15,442 nucleotides of DNA from Chromatiales bacterium. Its GTDB lineage: Bacteria > Pseudomonadota > Gammaproteobacteria > SZUA-140. A program made the translations under genes and the position numbers. The stretch's first letter is position 1; every line of letters begins with the position of its first letter. Below the pieces are notes generated by a model that saw only the letters and a list, made by a program, of their open reading frames with translations, had not been told where the DNA came from and ran no database searches. Location: positions 1 to 15,442 of the forward strand of contig JAITWN010000159.1 of NCBI GenBank assembly GCA_031285245.1, read 5' to 3'. Positions 7,718 through 15,442 of the stretch are shown here, in pieces.

Positions 7718-8971
7718 TTACATCTGGCTGACGATGGCGCGCGCGAAGCCTGAGCAACTGGTCAGTGTCGCGCCGCTCATCAGTCGTTCGAGATCGTAGG
7801 TGACGGTGCCGGCGGAGATCGCACCTTTGACGCCCTTGATCACCAGATCAGCGGCTTCCATCCAGCCAAGATGGCGCAGCATCATTTCACCCGACAGCAC
7901 TAAGGACGCGGGATTCACGCGATCCTGCCCGGCATATTTGGGCGCGGTGCCGTGGGTGGCTTCGAACAAGCCGATGGTATCAGAGAGATTGGCGCCCGGC
8001 GCCATGCCGATGCCGCCGACCTGCGCGGCGAGTGCATCGGAAATATAGTCGCCATTGAGATTGAGCGTTGCGATCACGCTGTATTCCTTCGGGCGCAGCA
8101 GAATCTGCTGCAGGAAAGCATCGGCGATAACGTCTTTGATCACGATCGGCGTGCCGGTGCGCGGATTGCGGAACTGACACCAAGGGCCACCGTCGATGAG
8201 CTCAGCGCCGAACTCGCGGCGTGCCAGGGCATAACCCCAGTTCTTGAACGCGCCTTCGGTGAATTTCATGATGTTGCCCTTGTGCACCAGCGTGACCGAG
8301 TCGCGATCATTGTCGATGGCGTACTCGATGGCGCGGCGCACGAGACGCTCCGTGCCTTCACGCGATACTGGTTTGATGCCGATGCCTGAGCTATCCGGGA
8401 AGCGAATTTTGCGTACGCCCATTTCCTTTTGCAGGAAATCGATGACTTTGCGCGCTTGCGGCGTTTCGGCTTCCCATTCGATGCCGGCATAAATATCTTC
8501 CGAGTTTTCGCGGAAGATCACCATGTCAGTCCATTCGGGATTTTTGAGCGGGCTCGGTGTGCCATCGAAATAGCGTACCGGGCGCAGACAGACGTAGAGG
8601 TCGAGTTCCTGACGTAGCGTGACGTTGATCGAGCGGATGCCGCCGCCAACTGGAGTGGTGAGCGGACCTTTGATGGCGACCAGAAAATCGCGGATGACTT
8701 GCAGCGTTTCTGCGGGCAGCCAGGTGTTTTCGCCATAGACCTGGTTGGATTTCTCGCCGGCGTAGGCTTCCATCCAGGCGATGGAACGTTTGCCGCCATA
8801 GGCTTTGGCGACCGCGCCATCGATGACGAGGCGCATGGCGGGCGTGATGTCTACGCCAATGCCGTCACCTTCGATAAAAGGAATGATGGGGCGGTCAGGA
8901 ACATTGAGCCGTCCGTCGCGGGCGGTGATGGCACGGCCATCGGCCGGCACTACGACGTGTTGGTAAGCCAT
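7718..8971 (-). CDS. icd: Isocitrate dehydrogenase (NADP+)
   Basis: TCA-cycle enzyme that oxidises isocitrate to 2-oxoglutarate and CO2 with NADP+. The 417-residue product matches the E. coli enzyme (416) in length and blocks. The isocitrate site and phosphorylation loop is GGIRSINVTLRQELDLY (110-126), with S114 equivalent to the E. coli S113 that AceK phosphorylates. NADP-specific residues are kept: K345 and Y346 in HGTAPKYAGQD, Y392 in TVTYD and R396 in LERLM. The catalytic pair Y161 and K231 is present. AAAGGA lies 7 bases before the ATG. The gene is divergent from mnmA and upstream of clpS with 193 bases between. Confidence 0.98.
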   Translation of the reverse strand: MAYQHVVVPADGRAITARDGRLNVPDRPIIPFIEGDGIGVDITPAMRLVIDGAVAKAYGGKRSIAWMEAYAGEKSNQVYGENTWLPAETLQVIRDFLVAIKGPLTTPVGGGIRSINVTLRQELDLYVCLRPVRYFDGTPSPLKNPEWTDMVIFRENSEDIYAGIEWEAETPQARKVIDFLQKEMGVRKIRFPDSSGIGIKPVSREGTERLVRRAIEYAIDNDRDSVTLVHKGNIMKFTEGAFKNWGYALARREFGAELIDGGPWCQFRNPRTGTPIVIKDVIADAFLQQILLRPKEYSVIATLNLNGDYISDALAAQVGGIGMAPGANLSDTIGLFEATHGTAPKYAGQDRVNPASLVLSGEMMLRHLGWMEAADLVIKGVKGAISAGTVTYDLERLMSGATLTSCSGFARAIVSQM

Positions 8972-9013
8972 TGGCGAGTCCTTTGAATTCCTATCGAGAG
9001 CGTAGAGTCACGG

Positions 9014-9043
9014 AAGATACTAGATAGCTGATAGTGGAGACAA
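9014..9043 (-). promoter_or_regulatory. Candidate icd promoter
   Basis: Read on the minus strand, TTGTCT (9043-9038) is separated by 18 bases from TATCTT (9019-9014), each matching consensus at four positions. A start near 9007 would leave about 36 bases before the icd ATG. Confidence 0.35.
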
Positions 9044-9102
9044 GCGCGAGCGGAGCGTTCATGGATGGACTGCCGCCCACCACCGAGGGCCTTTGGACCT
9101 GC

Positions 9103-9108
9103 TACAAT
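9103..9108 (+). promoter_or_regulatory. Candidate -10 box of the mnmA-hflD-purB operon
   Basis: TACAAT (5 of 6) lies 28 bases before ATG 9137. No good -35 is visible at normal spacing. If real, it rules out the upstream in-frame ATGs at 9065 and 9107 as translation starts. Confidence 0.35.
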
Positions 9109-9136
9109 GCTGGGCTGCAAGAGACTGAGCCAGCGC

Positions 9137-10333
9137 ATGATTTCCTACGACAATCCCACGATCCACCGTGACCGGCCAACGGATCAGCCCGCGCCGGGCG
9201 ACCGTGTCGTGGTCGGGATGTCGGGCGGTGTGGATTCTTCTGTCGCTGCGCTGCTGCTTCAGCGTCAGGGGTTCGCGGTGAGCGGCATGTTCATGAAGAA
9301 CTGGGACGAGCCGGCTGGTGCGGGGCCTTGTCCGGCCGAAATCGATGTTCAGGATGCGATGGCGGTATGCGATGGCCTGGGTATTGCGCTTGATGCCGTC
9401 AGTTTCTCCGAGCGTTACCGCGAGCGCGTATTCGCACGCTTTCTTGCCGAGTACGCTGCCGGTCGTACGCCTAATCCAGATATTCTGTGCAACAGCGAAA
9501 TCAAATTTCGCGCTTTTCTCGACCACGCGCTTGCGCAGGGCGCGGCGTGGATTGCTACTGGTCACTATGCCGCGCTCGAACGCCGTGATGGCCGCTGCCA
9601 TCTGCTCAAAGGTCTCGATCCCGACAAAGATCAGAGCTACTTCCTTCACGCGTTGACGCAGGAGCAGCTCGCGCGCGCGATTTTCCCGCTCGGTGAATTG
9701 CGCAAACCTGAAGTGCGGCGCTTGGCGCGCGAAGCGGGCCTAGCCACTCATGCCAAAAAAGACAGCACCGGCATCTGCTTCATCGGCGAGCGGCGCTTTC
9801 GCGATTTTCTCGGTGGATTTCTGCCGGCGCGTCCTGGGGAGATTCGCAGCGTCGATGGTGAACTGCTCGGTGAACATGAGGGATTGATGTTCCATACGTT
9901 GGGGCAGCGTAAAGGGCTGCGTATCGGCGGGCGAGCAGGTGGCAACGGGAATCCCTGGTATGTCGTCGACAAAGATCTCGCGAGCAATACATTAGTAGTT
10001 GCTCAAGGGCTTGGTCACCCGCTGCTCTTCAGCACGGCACTGCGCGCAACTGAGATCAATTGGATTTCATCTACGCTCGCGCCAGGTGAGGCGCTGCGCT
10101 GTCGCGCGAAGACGCGCTATCGCCAAGCCGATCAGGATTGTGTGGTTGAGGCGCTAGCGGGCGGCGATTGTCGGGTGAGCTTCGATCGACCGCAGCGCGC
10201 GGTGACGCCAGGGCAGTCAGTGGCTTTTTACCGTGATCGCGAATGTTTAGGGGGCGGAGTCATTACCGAGGTATTGGGAAGAGGGGAAGTGTCGGTTACG
10301 GCGCAGAGGGCGTATGGCACATACGCAAGCTGA
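9137..10333 (+). CDS. mnmA: tRNA-specific 2-thiouridylase MnmA
   Basis: Puts sulfur on U34 of Lys, Glu and Gln tRNAs, using ATP and a sulfur relay (TusE or IscS derived). From ATG 9137 the product is 398 residues (E. coli 368). The PP-loop SGGVDSS is at 29-35. The two catalytic cysteines are C118 in PNPDILCNSEIKF and C214 in STGICFIGER. GLMFHTLGQRKGL (249-261), NPWYVVDKD (272-280) and VTPGQSVAFY (356-365) are standard family blocks. In-frame ATGs also occur at 9065 and 9107, but the added residues are not family-like. A ~22-residue N-terminal tail remains before GDRVVVGMSGG, so a later start is possible. The 3' end overlaps hflD by 20 bases. E. coli also has mnmA-hflD-purB in this order. Confidence 0.96.
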   Translation: MISYDNPTIHRDRPTDQPAPGDRVVVGMSGGVDSSVAALLLQRQGFAVSGMFMKNWDEPAGAGPCPAEIDVQDAMAVCDGLGIALDAVSFSERYRERVFARFLAEYAAGRTPNPDILCNSEIKFRAFLDHALAQGAAWIATGHYAALERRDGRCHLLKGLDPDKDQSYFLHALTQEQLARAIFPLGELRKPEVRRLAREAGLATHAKKDSTGICFIGERRFRDFLGGFLPARPGEIRSVDGELLGEHEGLMFHTLGQRKGLRIGGRAGGNGNPWYVVDKDLASNTLVVAQGLGHPLLFSTALRATEINWISSTLAPGEALRCRAKTRYRQADQDCVVEALAGGDCRVSFDRPQRAVTPGQSVAFYRDRECLGGGVITEVLGRGEVSVTAQRAYGTYAS

Positions 10334-10949
10334 TAAGGTCATCGCGCTGGCGGGTGTGTTTCAGGCTGCGTGGTTGGTGAATGAGGTGGCTCGCAAGGGC
10401 GCGGTGCCAGCCGATCCGTTCGCGTGCATCATCGAGTCGGTATTTGAAATCGATCCTCCCGATACGCTCGCGGTTTACAGTGGCATTGATCGCCTCGGCG
10501 AGGGCCTGCGCCTCGTTGTCGAGCAACTGGGAGGCCGGCCGCAAGCGCAGGACATGCAGGTCGCGCGTTACGTGCTTGCCATCCTTCATCTCGAACGTAA
10601 GCTGGTCAAGAACGCGCAGCTCATGCAGAAACTGAGAGAAGGCGTCGAACGCGCGCGCATCCAAGTTACGCATTTCTCGTCAACGCATCAGAACGTCATC
10701 GCTTCGCTCGCGGATTTGTACGTCAACACGGTGAGCACGCTCACGCCGCGCATCATCGTCGGCGGTGAGCATGGGCATTTGACGCAAGCGGTCAATATCA
10801 ACAAGGTGCGGGCTTTGCTGCTGGCGGCGATACGTTCGGCGGTGCTGTGGCGCCAGAATGGCGGCACGCGCATGCAGCTGCTGTTTGGACGTCGCCATAT
10901 CGCTGCCGAAGCTGCCCGCTTGAGCGCGCACGTGCACAAGGTTTCTTGA
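10314..10949 (+). CDS. hflD: High frequency lysogenization protein HflD homolog
   Basis: 211 residues, close to E. coli HflD (213), which binds the lambda CII activator and sits peripherally at the inner membrane. Its normal cell role is poorly known. The protein is mostly helical with no signal peptide. Family-like blocks include LAGVFQAAWLVNEVA near the start, ARYVLAILHLERKL (84-97), and a conserved NINKVRALLLAAIRSAVLWRQ block (161-181) followed by LLFGRR near the end. The start overlaps the mnmA end by 20 bases with GAGGG just upstream, so translation is probably coupled. purB follows 15 bases after the stop. Confidence 0.93.
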   Translation: MAHTQADKVIALAGVFQAAWLVNEVARKGAVPADPFACIIESVFEIDPPDTLAVYSGIDRLGEGLRLVVEQLGGRPQAQDMQVARYVLAILHLERKLVKNAQLMQKLREGVERARIQVTHFSSTHQNVIASLADLYVNTVSTLTPRIIVGGEHGHLTQAVNINKVRALLLAAIRSAVLWRQNGGTRMQLLFGRRHIAAEAARLSAHVHKVS

Positions 10950-10964
10950 CTTAGGGGGAACACA

Positions 10965-12335
10965 ATGGAGTTGTCATCACTCACCGCGATCTCGCCGATC
11001 GATGGTCGCTATGGCGATAAGACTGCGGCGCTGCGCACGATCTTCAGTGAATATGGATTGATCGAGCGGCGCGTGCGCGTTGAGCTCGCGTGGCTGCGCG
11101 CGCTCGCGGCGCACCCTGGCATCAAAGAGGTGCCAGCGCTCGGCGCTGATGCGCTCGCGGTGCTCGAGCGCATCACGGCGAATTTCAGTCTCGACGATGC
11201 GCGTCGCGTAAAAGAGATCGAGCGCGGCATCAATCACGACGTCAAGGCGGTTGAGTATTTTCTCAAAGAGAAAGTCTCTGGCAACGCCGAGCTCAGCCGC
11301 ATCGCTGAGTTCATGCATTTCGCCTGTACTTCCGAGGACATCAACAATCTCGCTTATGCGTTGATGCTGCGCGAAGCGCGTGAGCAGGTGCTGCTGCCAG
11401 CGATCGATGGGCTGATCGCGCTGATCGCAGGGTTTGCCCATGAACATGCCGCGCTGTCGATGATGTCACGCACCCACGGCCAGCCGGCGACGCCAACCAC
11501 GCTTGGCAAGGAAATGGCGAATGTCGCCGCGCGTCTGCGCCGTCAGCGGGGCGCGCTGGCCGCAGTAGTGCTGCTTGGCAAGATGAACGGTGCAACCGGC
11601 AATTACAACGCTCATCTCGTCGCGTATCCAGAGGTCGATTGGCGCGCCTTGGCGCGTGATGTCGTGACGAGAGATCTTGGTATCGTGTGGAACACGCATA
11701 CTACGCAGATCGAACCGCATGACTATATGGCCGAGTATTTCGATGCGCTGGCGCGCATCGATACCATCCTGCTCGATTTCTGCCGTGACGTTTGGGGCTA
11801 TATCTCGCTCGGCTATTTCCGCCAGAAGGCGGTGAGCGGTGAAGTCGGCTCTTCCACCATGCCACACAAGGTCAACCCAATCGATTTCGAAAATGCCGAG
11901 GGCAATCTCGGCCTCGCCAACGCGATTCTGTGCCATCTCGCGGACAAGCTGCCGGTGTCGCGCTGGCAGCGCGATCTGTCGGATTCAACCGTGCTGCGCA
12001 ACATTGGTGTCGGTATTGCGCACGCTGTGTTGGCGTTCGATTCCTGCCGCAAGGGGCTTGGCAAGCTCTCGGTCGATGCCGCGCGCATCGATGCCGATCT
12101 ACGGGACGCCTGGGAACTCCTCGCTGAGCCGGTGCAGACGGTAATGCGGCGTTATGGCGTTGAAGCTCCCTATGAAAAGCTCAAGGAGCTGACACGTGGA
12201 CGCCGCATCGATCGCGATGCGCTGCATGCGTTTATCCAGACATTGGAGATTCCGGCTGAGGCGCGTGCGCGTTTGCTGGCGCTGACACCGGCGAATTACA
12301 TCGGTCTTGCAGCAGAGCAGGCGCTCGATCTCTGA
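10965..12335 (+). CDS. purB: Adenylosuccinate lyase PurB
   Basis: Catalyses two fumarate-releasing steps: SAICAR to AICAR in purine synthesis and adenylosuccinate to AMP. At 456 residues it equals the E. coli length. The fumarase/aspartase superfamily signature GSSTMPHKVNPI is at 295-306, with the catalytic serine in its flexible loop (S296/S297). The general acid H171 is in SRTHGQPATPTTLGKE, and NHDVKAVEY (90-98) and TSEDINN (122-128) are the other active-site blocks. GGGGGAA sits well before ATG 10965. It is the last gene of the mnmA-hflD-purB operon. Confidence 0.98.
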   Translation: MELSSLTAISPIDGRYGDKTAALRTIFSEYGLIERRVRVELAWLRALAAHPGIKEVPALGADALAVLERITANFSLDDARRVKEIERGINHDVKAVEYFLKEKVSGNAELSRIAEFMHFACTSEDINNLAYALMLREAREQVLLPAIDGLIALIAGFAHEHAALSMMSRTHGQPATPTTLGKEMANVAARLRRQRGALAAVVLLGKMNGATGNYNAHLVAYPEVDWRALARDVVTRDLGIVWNTHTTQIEPHDYMAEYFDALARIDTILLDFCRDVWGYISLGYFRQKAVSGEVGSSTMPHKVNPIDFENAEGNLGLANAILCHLADKLPVSRWQRDLSDSTVLRNIGVGIAHAVLAFDSCRKGLGKLSVDAARIDADLRDAWELLAEPVQTVMRRYGVEAPYEKLKELTRGRRIDRDALHAFIQTLEIPAEARARLLALTPANYIGLAAEQALDL

Positions 12336-12362
12336 GCGCTGATTGTTAATCCCCCCGCATCA

Positions 12363-12436
12363 TCATTGCGAGGGGTGTTAGCCCCGCGGCAATCCAGACG
12401 GCTCACGTGGATTGCTTCGGCTTCGCCGCGCAATGA
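12363..12436. repeat. Dispersed-type palindromic intergenic repeat between purB and serS
   Basis: Outer arms TCATTGCG (12363-12370) and CGCAATGA (12429-12436) pair, as do inner arms GCAATCCA (12389-12396) and TGGATTGC (12408-12415). Each side also holds a small hairpin: GGGG/CCCC (12372-12385) and CGGC/GCCG (12418-12428). The whole can fold as a cruciform. It looks like the CATTGCG...GCAATCC type of short palindrome scattered in many bacterial genomes (recognised by look, not by search). It follows the purB stop by 27 bases. The rest of this 327-base gap holds the serS leader and terminator and no gene. Confidence 0.7.
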
Positions 12437-12502
12437 CGGAGGCTGCAGAAGCAGGGGGACGTGATCTGTGATTTGGATCACGGACCCTGGTTGGCTGGCG
12501 TG

Positions 12503-12508
12503 GATAAT
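12503..12508 (+). promoter_or_regulatory. Candidate -10 box of serS
   Basis: GATAAT (5 of 6) lies 155 bases before the serS ATG with no convincing -35. A start near 12515 would give a long leader containing the terminator hairpin at 12581-12619. Confidence 0.3.
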
Positions 12509-12580
12509 CAGTCGCGCTCGTCAGGCGGCTGTGCTCCCAAGCGTTGTTCTCCTCCAAGCCGCACCGTCGCCTGTCCTGTA

Positions 12581-12619
12581 CCCGGCCTGCGCTCCTCCCC
12601 TGCGGCCGGGTTTTTTTTT
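12581..12619 (+). terminator. Strong intrinsic terminator upstream of serS
   Basis: CCCGGCC (12581-12587) and GGCCGGG (12604-12610) form a perfect 7-bp GC stem with a 16-base loop, followed at once by nine Ts (12611-12619). It lies only 43 bases before the serS start. It either ends an upstream transcript (purB operon or a small RNA) or acts as an attenuator within the serS leader. Confidence 0.8.
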
Positions 12620-12662
12620 GCGCGCTGAGCCGTCATACTTTCGCGCTTTATCGGAGGTGCAC

Positions 12663-13937
12663 ATGCTCGATCCCCAACTTTTGCGCAATGAGCTGGAAAC
12701 CGTGGCGGTGAAACTCGCGCGCCGTGGCGTTCAGCTCGATATCGAACGGCTTACCGCGCTTGAACGTGCTCGCAAGGAAACACAGGTGCGCGCGCAGAGT
12801 TTGCAGCAGGAGCGCAATACGCGTTCGCGCGATATCGGCAAGGCGATCACGCAGGGTGGCGATGTCGATGCGCTGAAAGCGGGCGTTGCCCGCTTGGGCG
12901 ATGAACTGTCAGCGGCGGAAGCGGAGCTTGAAAGCATCCAGAATGAGTTGAACGCGTTGCAGCTGGCTATTCCCAATCTGCCAGATGATGCCGTGCCCGA
13001 TGGTCGTGATGAGCGCGACAACGTCGAATTGCGTCGCCATGGTGAACCGCCGCGTTTCAGTTTCGAAGTGCGCGATCACGTTGCGCTTGGCGAGTGCCTC
13101 GGCATGCTCGATTTCGCTGCTGCCGCCGGTATTGCGGGTGCGCGCTTCGCGACCATGAGCGGGCCGTTGGCACGCCTGCAACGTGCGCTGATCCAGTTTA
13201 TGCTTGATCTGCATACGGGCGCACATGGTTACCGCGAGTGTTATGTGCCTTATCTCGCTAATACGGCTGCGCTGACGGGCACTGGGCAGTTGCCGAAGTT
13301 CGAGGAAGATCTGTTTGCGCTTGGCACCGAGCCGCGCCTTTATCTCATTCCGACCGCAGAAGTGCCTCTCACTAACCTCGTGCGTGAACGCATTTTGGAG
13401 GCAAGTGAATTGCCGCTGCGATTGGTGGCACACACGCCGTGCTTCCGCAGCGAAGCGGGTTCTTATGGAAAAGACACGCGCGGCATGATTCGCCAGCATC
13501 AGTTCGAGAAGGTCGAGCTGGTGCAGATCGTGGCGCCGGATCAATCGGCGGCTGCGCTGGAAGAATTGACGGCGCATGCCGAGACGGTGCTAAAGCAGCT
13601 TGGGCTGGCATTTCGTACGGTGGCGCTGTGTGCCGGTGATCTTGGCTTTTCTTCGCGCCGAACTTATGACATCGAAGTTTGGCTGCCCGCGCAGCAGTGC
13701 TATCGCGAAATTTCTTCGTGCAGCAGCTTTGGAGATTTTCAGGCGCGGCGCATGCAGGCGCGTTGGCGTCCGACCGATGGCCGCAAGCCTGAGCCGGTGC
13801 ACACGCTCAATGGCTCAGGCCTAGCGGTGGGTCGCACCTTGCTCGCGATCATGGAAAATTTCCAGGATGAGGAAGGGCGCATCCACGTGCCATCGGTGCT
13901 GCATTCTTACATGGCTGGGATGACGGTCATCGGCTAG
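12663..13937 (+). CDS. serS: Serine-tRNA ligase SerRS
   Basis: Class II synthetase that charges tRNA-Ser (and tRNA-Sec where present) with serine. 424 residues, normal length. The N-terminal tRNA-binding coiled coil is at ~30-100. Serine-pocket TAEVPLTN is at 231-238, motif 2 FRSEAGSYGKDTRG at 261-274, EISSCSSFGDFQARR at 349-363, and motif 3 GSGLAVGRTL at 384-393. The frame is open upstream to GTG 12468, but that extension crosses the terminator and has no family likeness. ATG 12663 has GGAGG five bases upstream and the MLDPQLLRNE start typical of SerRS. cysG follows after 9 bases. Confidence 0.98.
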   Translation: MLDPQLLRNELETVAVKLARRGVQLDIERLTALERARKETQVRAQSLQQERNTRSRDIGKAITQGGDVDALKAGVARLGDELSAAEAELESIQNELNALQLAIPNLPDDAVPDGRDERDNVELRRHGEPPRFSFEVRDHVALGECLGMLDFAAAAGIAGARFATMSGPLARLQRALIQFMLDLHTGAHGYRECYVPYLANTAALTGTGQLPKFEEDLFALGTEPRLYLIPTAEVPLTNLVRERILEASELPLRLVAHTPCFRSEAGSYGKDTRGMIRQHQFEKVELVQIVAPDQSAAALEELTAHAETVLKQLGLAFRTVALCAGDLGFSSRRTYDIEVWLPAQQCYREISSCSSFGDFQARRMQARWRPTDGRKPEPVHTLNGSGLAVGRTLLAIMENFQDEEGRIHVPSVLHSYMAGMTVIG

Positions 13938-13946
13938 TTAGCTAGG

Positions 13947-15371
13947 ATGCCTGCGGTGGATTTTCTCCCCATTTTTCTCGACATCCGTGCGCGTGACTGC
14001 CTGGTGGTAGGCGGTGGCGCAGTGGCGGCGCGCAAGGCAGCGCTGCTGCGCCGTGCTGGCGGCAAAGTTACTGTGATTGCGCCTGAGCTGTGTGCAGAGC
14101 TTGCAACAGCCGTTGATGCCGGTGAGCTCGCGGTATGCGCGCGCAATTTTGTCGCTGCGGATGTCGCGGGATTTCGCCTTGTGGTCGCGGCAACAGATGA
14201 TGCTGCGATCAATCACGAAGTGGCTGCTGCTGCGGATGCGGCCAGTGTGCCGGTCAATGTGGTCGATGATCCAGCGCGCTGTACTTTCATTTTTCCTTCC
14301 ATCGTCGATCGTTCGCCGCTGCTGGTTGCGGTGTCGACCAGTGGTGCCGCGCCGGTGTTGGCGCGCAGCCTGCGTGCCCGGCTTGAAACGCTGATTCCTG
14401 CTGGTTACGGTCGTCTAGCTGAATTTCTGCGGCGCATGCGCCCTGAAGTGAAAACCAAACTCGCCGTCGGTGCGCGTCGGCGTTTCTATGAAGATTTGCT
14501 TGAAGGGTCGATTCCTGAGCTGGTGATGAGCGGGCGCGAGGATGATGCAGCTGCTGCGTTGCAGCGTGATTTGCAGGCTGCTGTAGATGAATCGACTCAT
14601 AGCTCTCGCATCGGGCAGGTGAGTTTGATCGGCGCGGGTCCCGGCGATCCTGATCTGCTCACGTTTCGCGCGCTGCGGCTGATGCAGCGTGCTGATGTCG
14701 TGCTTTACGATCGTCTGGTTTCATCATCGATTCTGGATCTGGTGCGTCGTGATGCCACTCGCATCTACGTCGGCAAGAAGCGTGACTATCACACGGTCAG
14801 GCAGGAAGAGATCAACGAACTACTGGTGTCACTCGCGCGTGAAGGTAAGCATGTGGTGCGACTGAAGGGGGGCGATCCGTTCATCTTCGGGCGCGGTGGT
14901 GAAGAGATCGCTACGCTTGCCGCGCATGGCATTGCTTTTCAGGTGGTGCCTGGTATCACAGCGGCGAACGGCTGCGCAGCTTATGCAGGAATTCCGCTGA
15001 CGCATCGTGATCATGCACATTCAGTGCTTTTCGTCGCCGGGCATCTGCGTAACGGTACGGTCGATATCGATTGGCCAGCGCTAGTGCGCCCGGCGCAGAC
15101 TGTGGTCATTTACATGGGACTCTCAGCGCTTGAACTCATCTGCCAGGAACTCATCCGCCATGGTGCGCGCGCCGATATGCCAGTGGCGTTGATAGAACAG
15201 GGCACGAGGCCGAGTCAGCGCGTGCTCATTGATACGCTACAGAATCTGCCGACACGGGTTACTGGCAGCGAGGTGCATGCGCCAACGCTGCTGATTATCG
15301 GTGAAGTGGTCGGTCTGCATCGGCAGTTGGCTTGGTTTCGAGGTGGACGCGACGAATGGGCGCAGGATTAA
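13947..15371 (+). CDS. cysG: Siroheme synthase CysG (trifunctional)
   Basis: Makes siroheme from uroporphyrinogen III for sulfite and nitrite reductases. The N-terminal half is precorrin-2 dehydrogenase and ferrochelatase; the C-terminal half is the SAM-dependent methyltransferase. 474 residues (E. coli 457). NAD site VVGGGAVAARK is at 20-30. D107 in NVVD matches catalytic D104. The E. coli phosphoserine S128 aligns with T131 in AVSTSG. In the methyltransferase, GAGPGDPDLLT (229-239), D255 in YDRLVS, K277 in VGKK, LKGGDPFIFGRGGEE (306-320) and M390 in IYMGL match E. coli functional residues. Only AGG abutting the ATG could serve as ribosome site, so translation may rely on coupling to serS. 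Confidence 0.97.
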   Translation: MPAVDFLPIFLDIRARDCLVVGGGAVAARKAALLRRAGGKVTVIAPELCAELATAVDAGELAVCARNFVAADVAGFRLVVAATDDAAINHEVAAAADAASVPVNVVDDPARCTFIFPSIVDRSPLLVAVSTSGAAPVLARSLRARLETLIPAGYGRLAEFLRRMRPEVKTKLAVGARRRFYEDLLEGSIPELVMSGREDDAAAALQRDLQAAVDESTHSSRIGQVSLIGAGPGDPDLLTFRALRLMQRADVVLYDRLVSSSILDLVRRDATRIYVGKKRDYHTVRQEEINELLVSLAREGKHVVRLKGGDPFIFGRGGEEIATLAAHGIAFQVVPGITAANGCAAYAGIPLTHRDHAHSVLFVAGHLRNGTVDIDWPALVRPAQTVVIYMGLSALELICQELIRHGARADMPVALIEQGTRPSQRVLIDTLQNLPTRVTGSEVHAPTLLIIGEVVGLHRQLAWFRGGRDEWAQD

Positions 15372-15381
15372 TCGCAGCCCA

Positions 15382-15408
15382 TTTTTCTTCGATATATCGC
15401 GATACTTG
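15382..15408. repeat. Copy 2 of a ~26-bp motif with a perfect TATCGCGATA palindrome
   Basis: Starts 11 bases after cysG. TTTTTCTT is followed by the 10-bp palindrome TATCGCGATA at 15395-15404. It aligns to 2942-2967 with 23 identical positions and one inserted base. It may be an operator for a gene beyond the window or a dispersed repeat. The rest of 15372-15442 shows nothing else I can name. Confidence 0.4.
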
Positions 15409-15442
15409 GAGCTGTGCCCGTTACTCTTTTTCAGCACCGTTG

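Noticed and set aside
9065..9136. 24-residue N-terminal extension of MnmA
   Set aside because: The extension has no family likeness and spans the likely -10 box at 9103-9108.
12468..12662. 65-residue in-frame extension of SerRS
   Set aside because: It runs through a strong terminator with nine Ts, and SerRS proteins start at the MLDPQLLRNE block.
12909..13577. 222-codon minus-strand frame opposite serS
   Set aside because: Antisense shadow; serS motifs lie on the plus strand at the same positions.

Overview
The window is a chromosomal housekeeping segment from a gammaproteobacterium. Gene content and order match the Escherichia coli block ftsK, trxB, aat, infA, clpA, clpS, icd, mnmA, hflD, purB, and a serS-cysG pair follows. 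The serS-cysG neighbourhood, the moderately high GC content and the short FtsK linker suggest a Xanthomonadales-like or other early-branching gammaproteobacterium. That placement is inference from protein look and synteny, not from a search.

Layout. Positions 1-1620 (minus) hold the N-terminal 540 codons of FtsK, cut by the window edge. It is divergent from trxB (1851-2810, plus), which has a clear sigma70-type promoter. A 254-bp gap with an almost perfect 16-bp inverted repeat follows. Then come aat (3065-3814) and bpt (3814-4531, broken by a +1 frameshift in a G6 run), overlapping by one base, and then infA (4657-4875) behind a hairpin-plus-T-run leader. clpA (4900-7161), clpS (7201-7524) and icd (7718-8971) lie on the minus strand. 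mnmA, hflD and purB (9137-12335, plus) form a tight operon. A 327-bp gap carries a palindromic intergenic repeat and a strong intrinsic terminator, then serS (12663-13937) and cysG (13947-15371) form a second plus-strand pair. Sequence after 15371 is too short to assign.

How the genes work together. aat and bpt encode the two aminoacyl-tRNA-protein transferases that add Leu/Phe to protein N-termini. clpS and clpA encode the adaptor and unfoldase that recognise such N-termini and feed ClpP. So the non-peptidase parts of the bacterial N-degron pathway sit within about 4.5 kb, interrupted only by infA. The other genes are core functions: chromosome segregation (ftsK), thiol redox (trxB), translation (infA, serS, mnmA), TCA cycle (icd), purine synthesis (purB) and siroheme synthesis (cysG).

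I saw no phage, transposase, CRISPR, toxin or defence gene, and no convincing new multi-gene system. The items worth a second look are the bpt frameshift, the structured leaders before infA and serS, the intergenic palindromes, a shared TATCGCGATA-type motif in two gaps, a possibly leaderless clpS mRNA, and a tiny ORF between clpS and icd.
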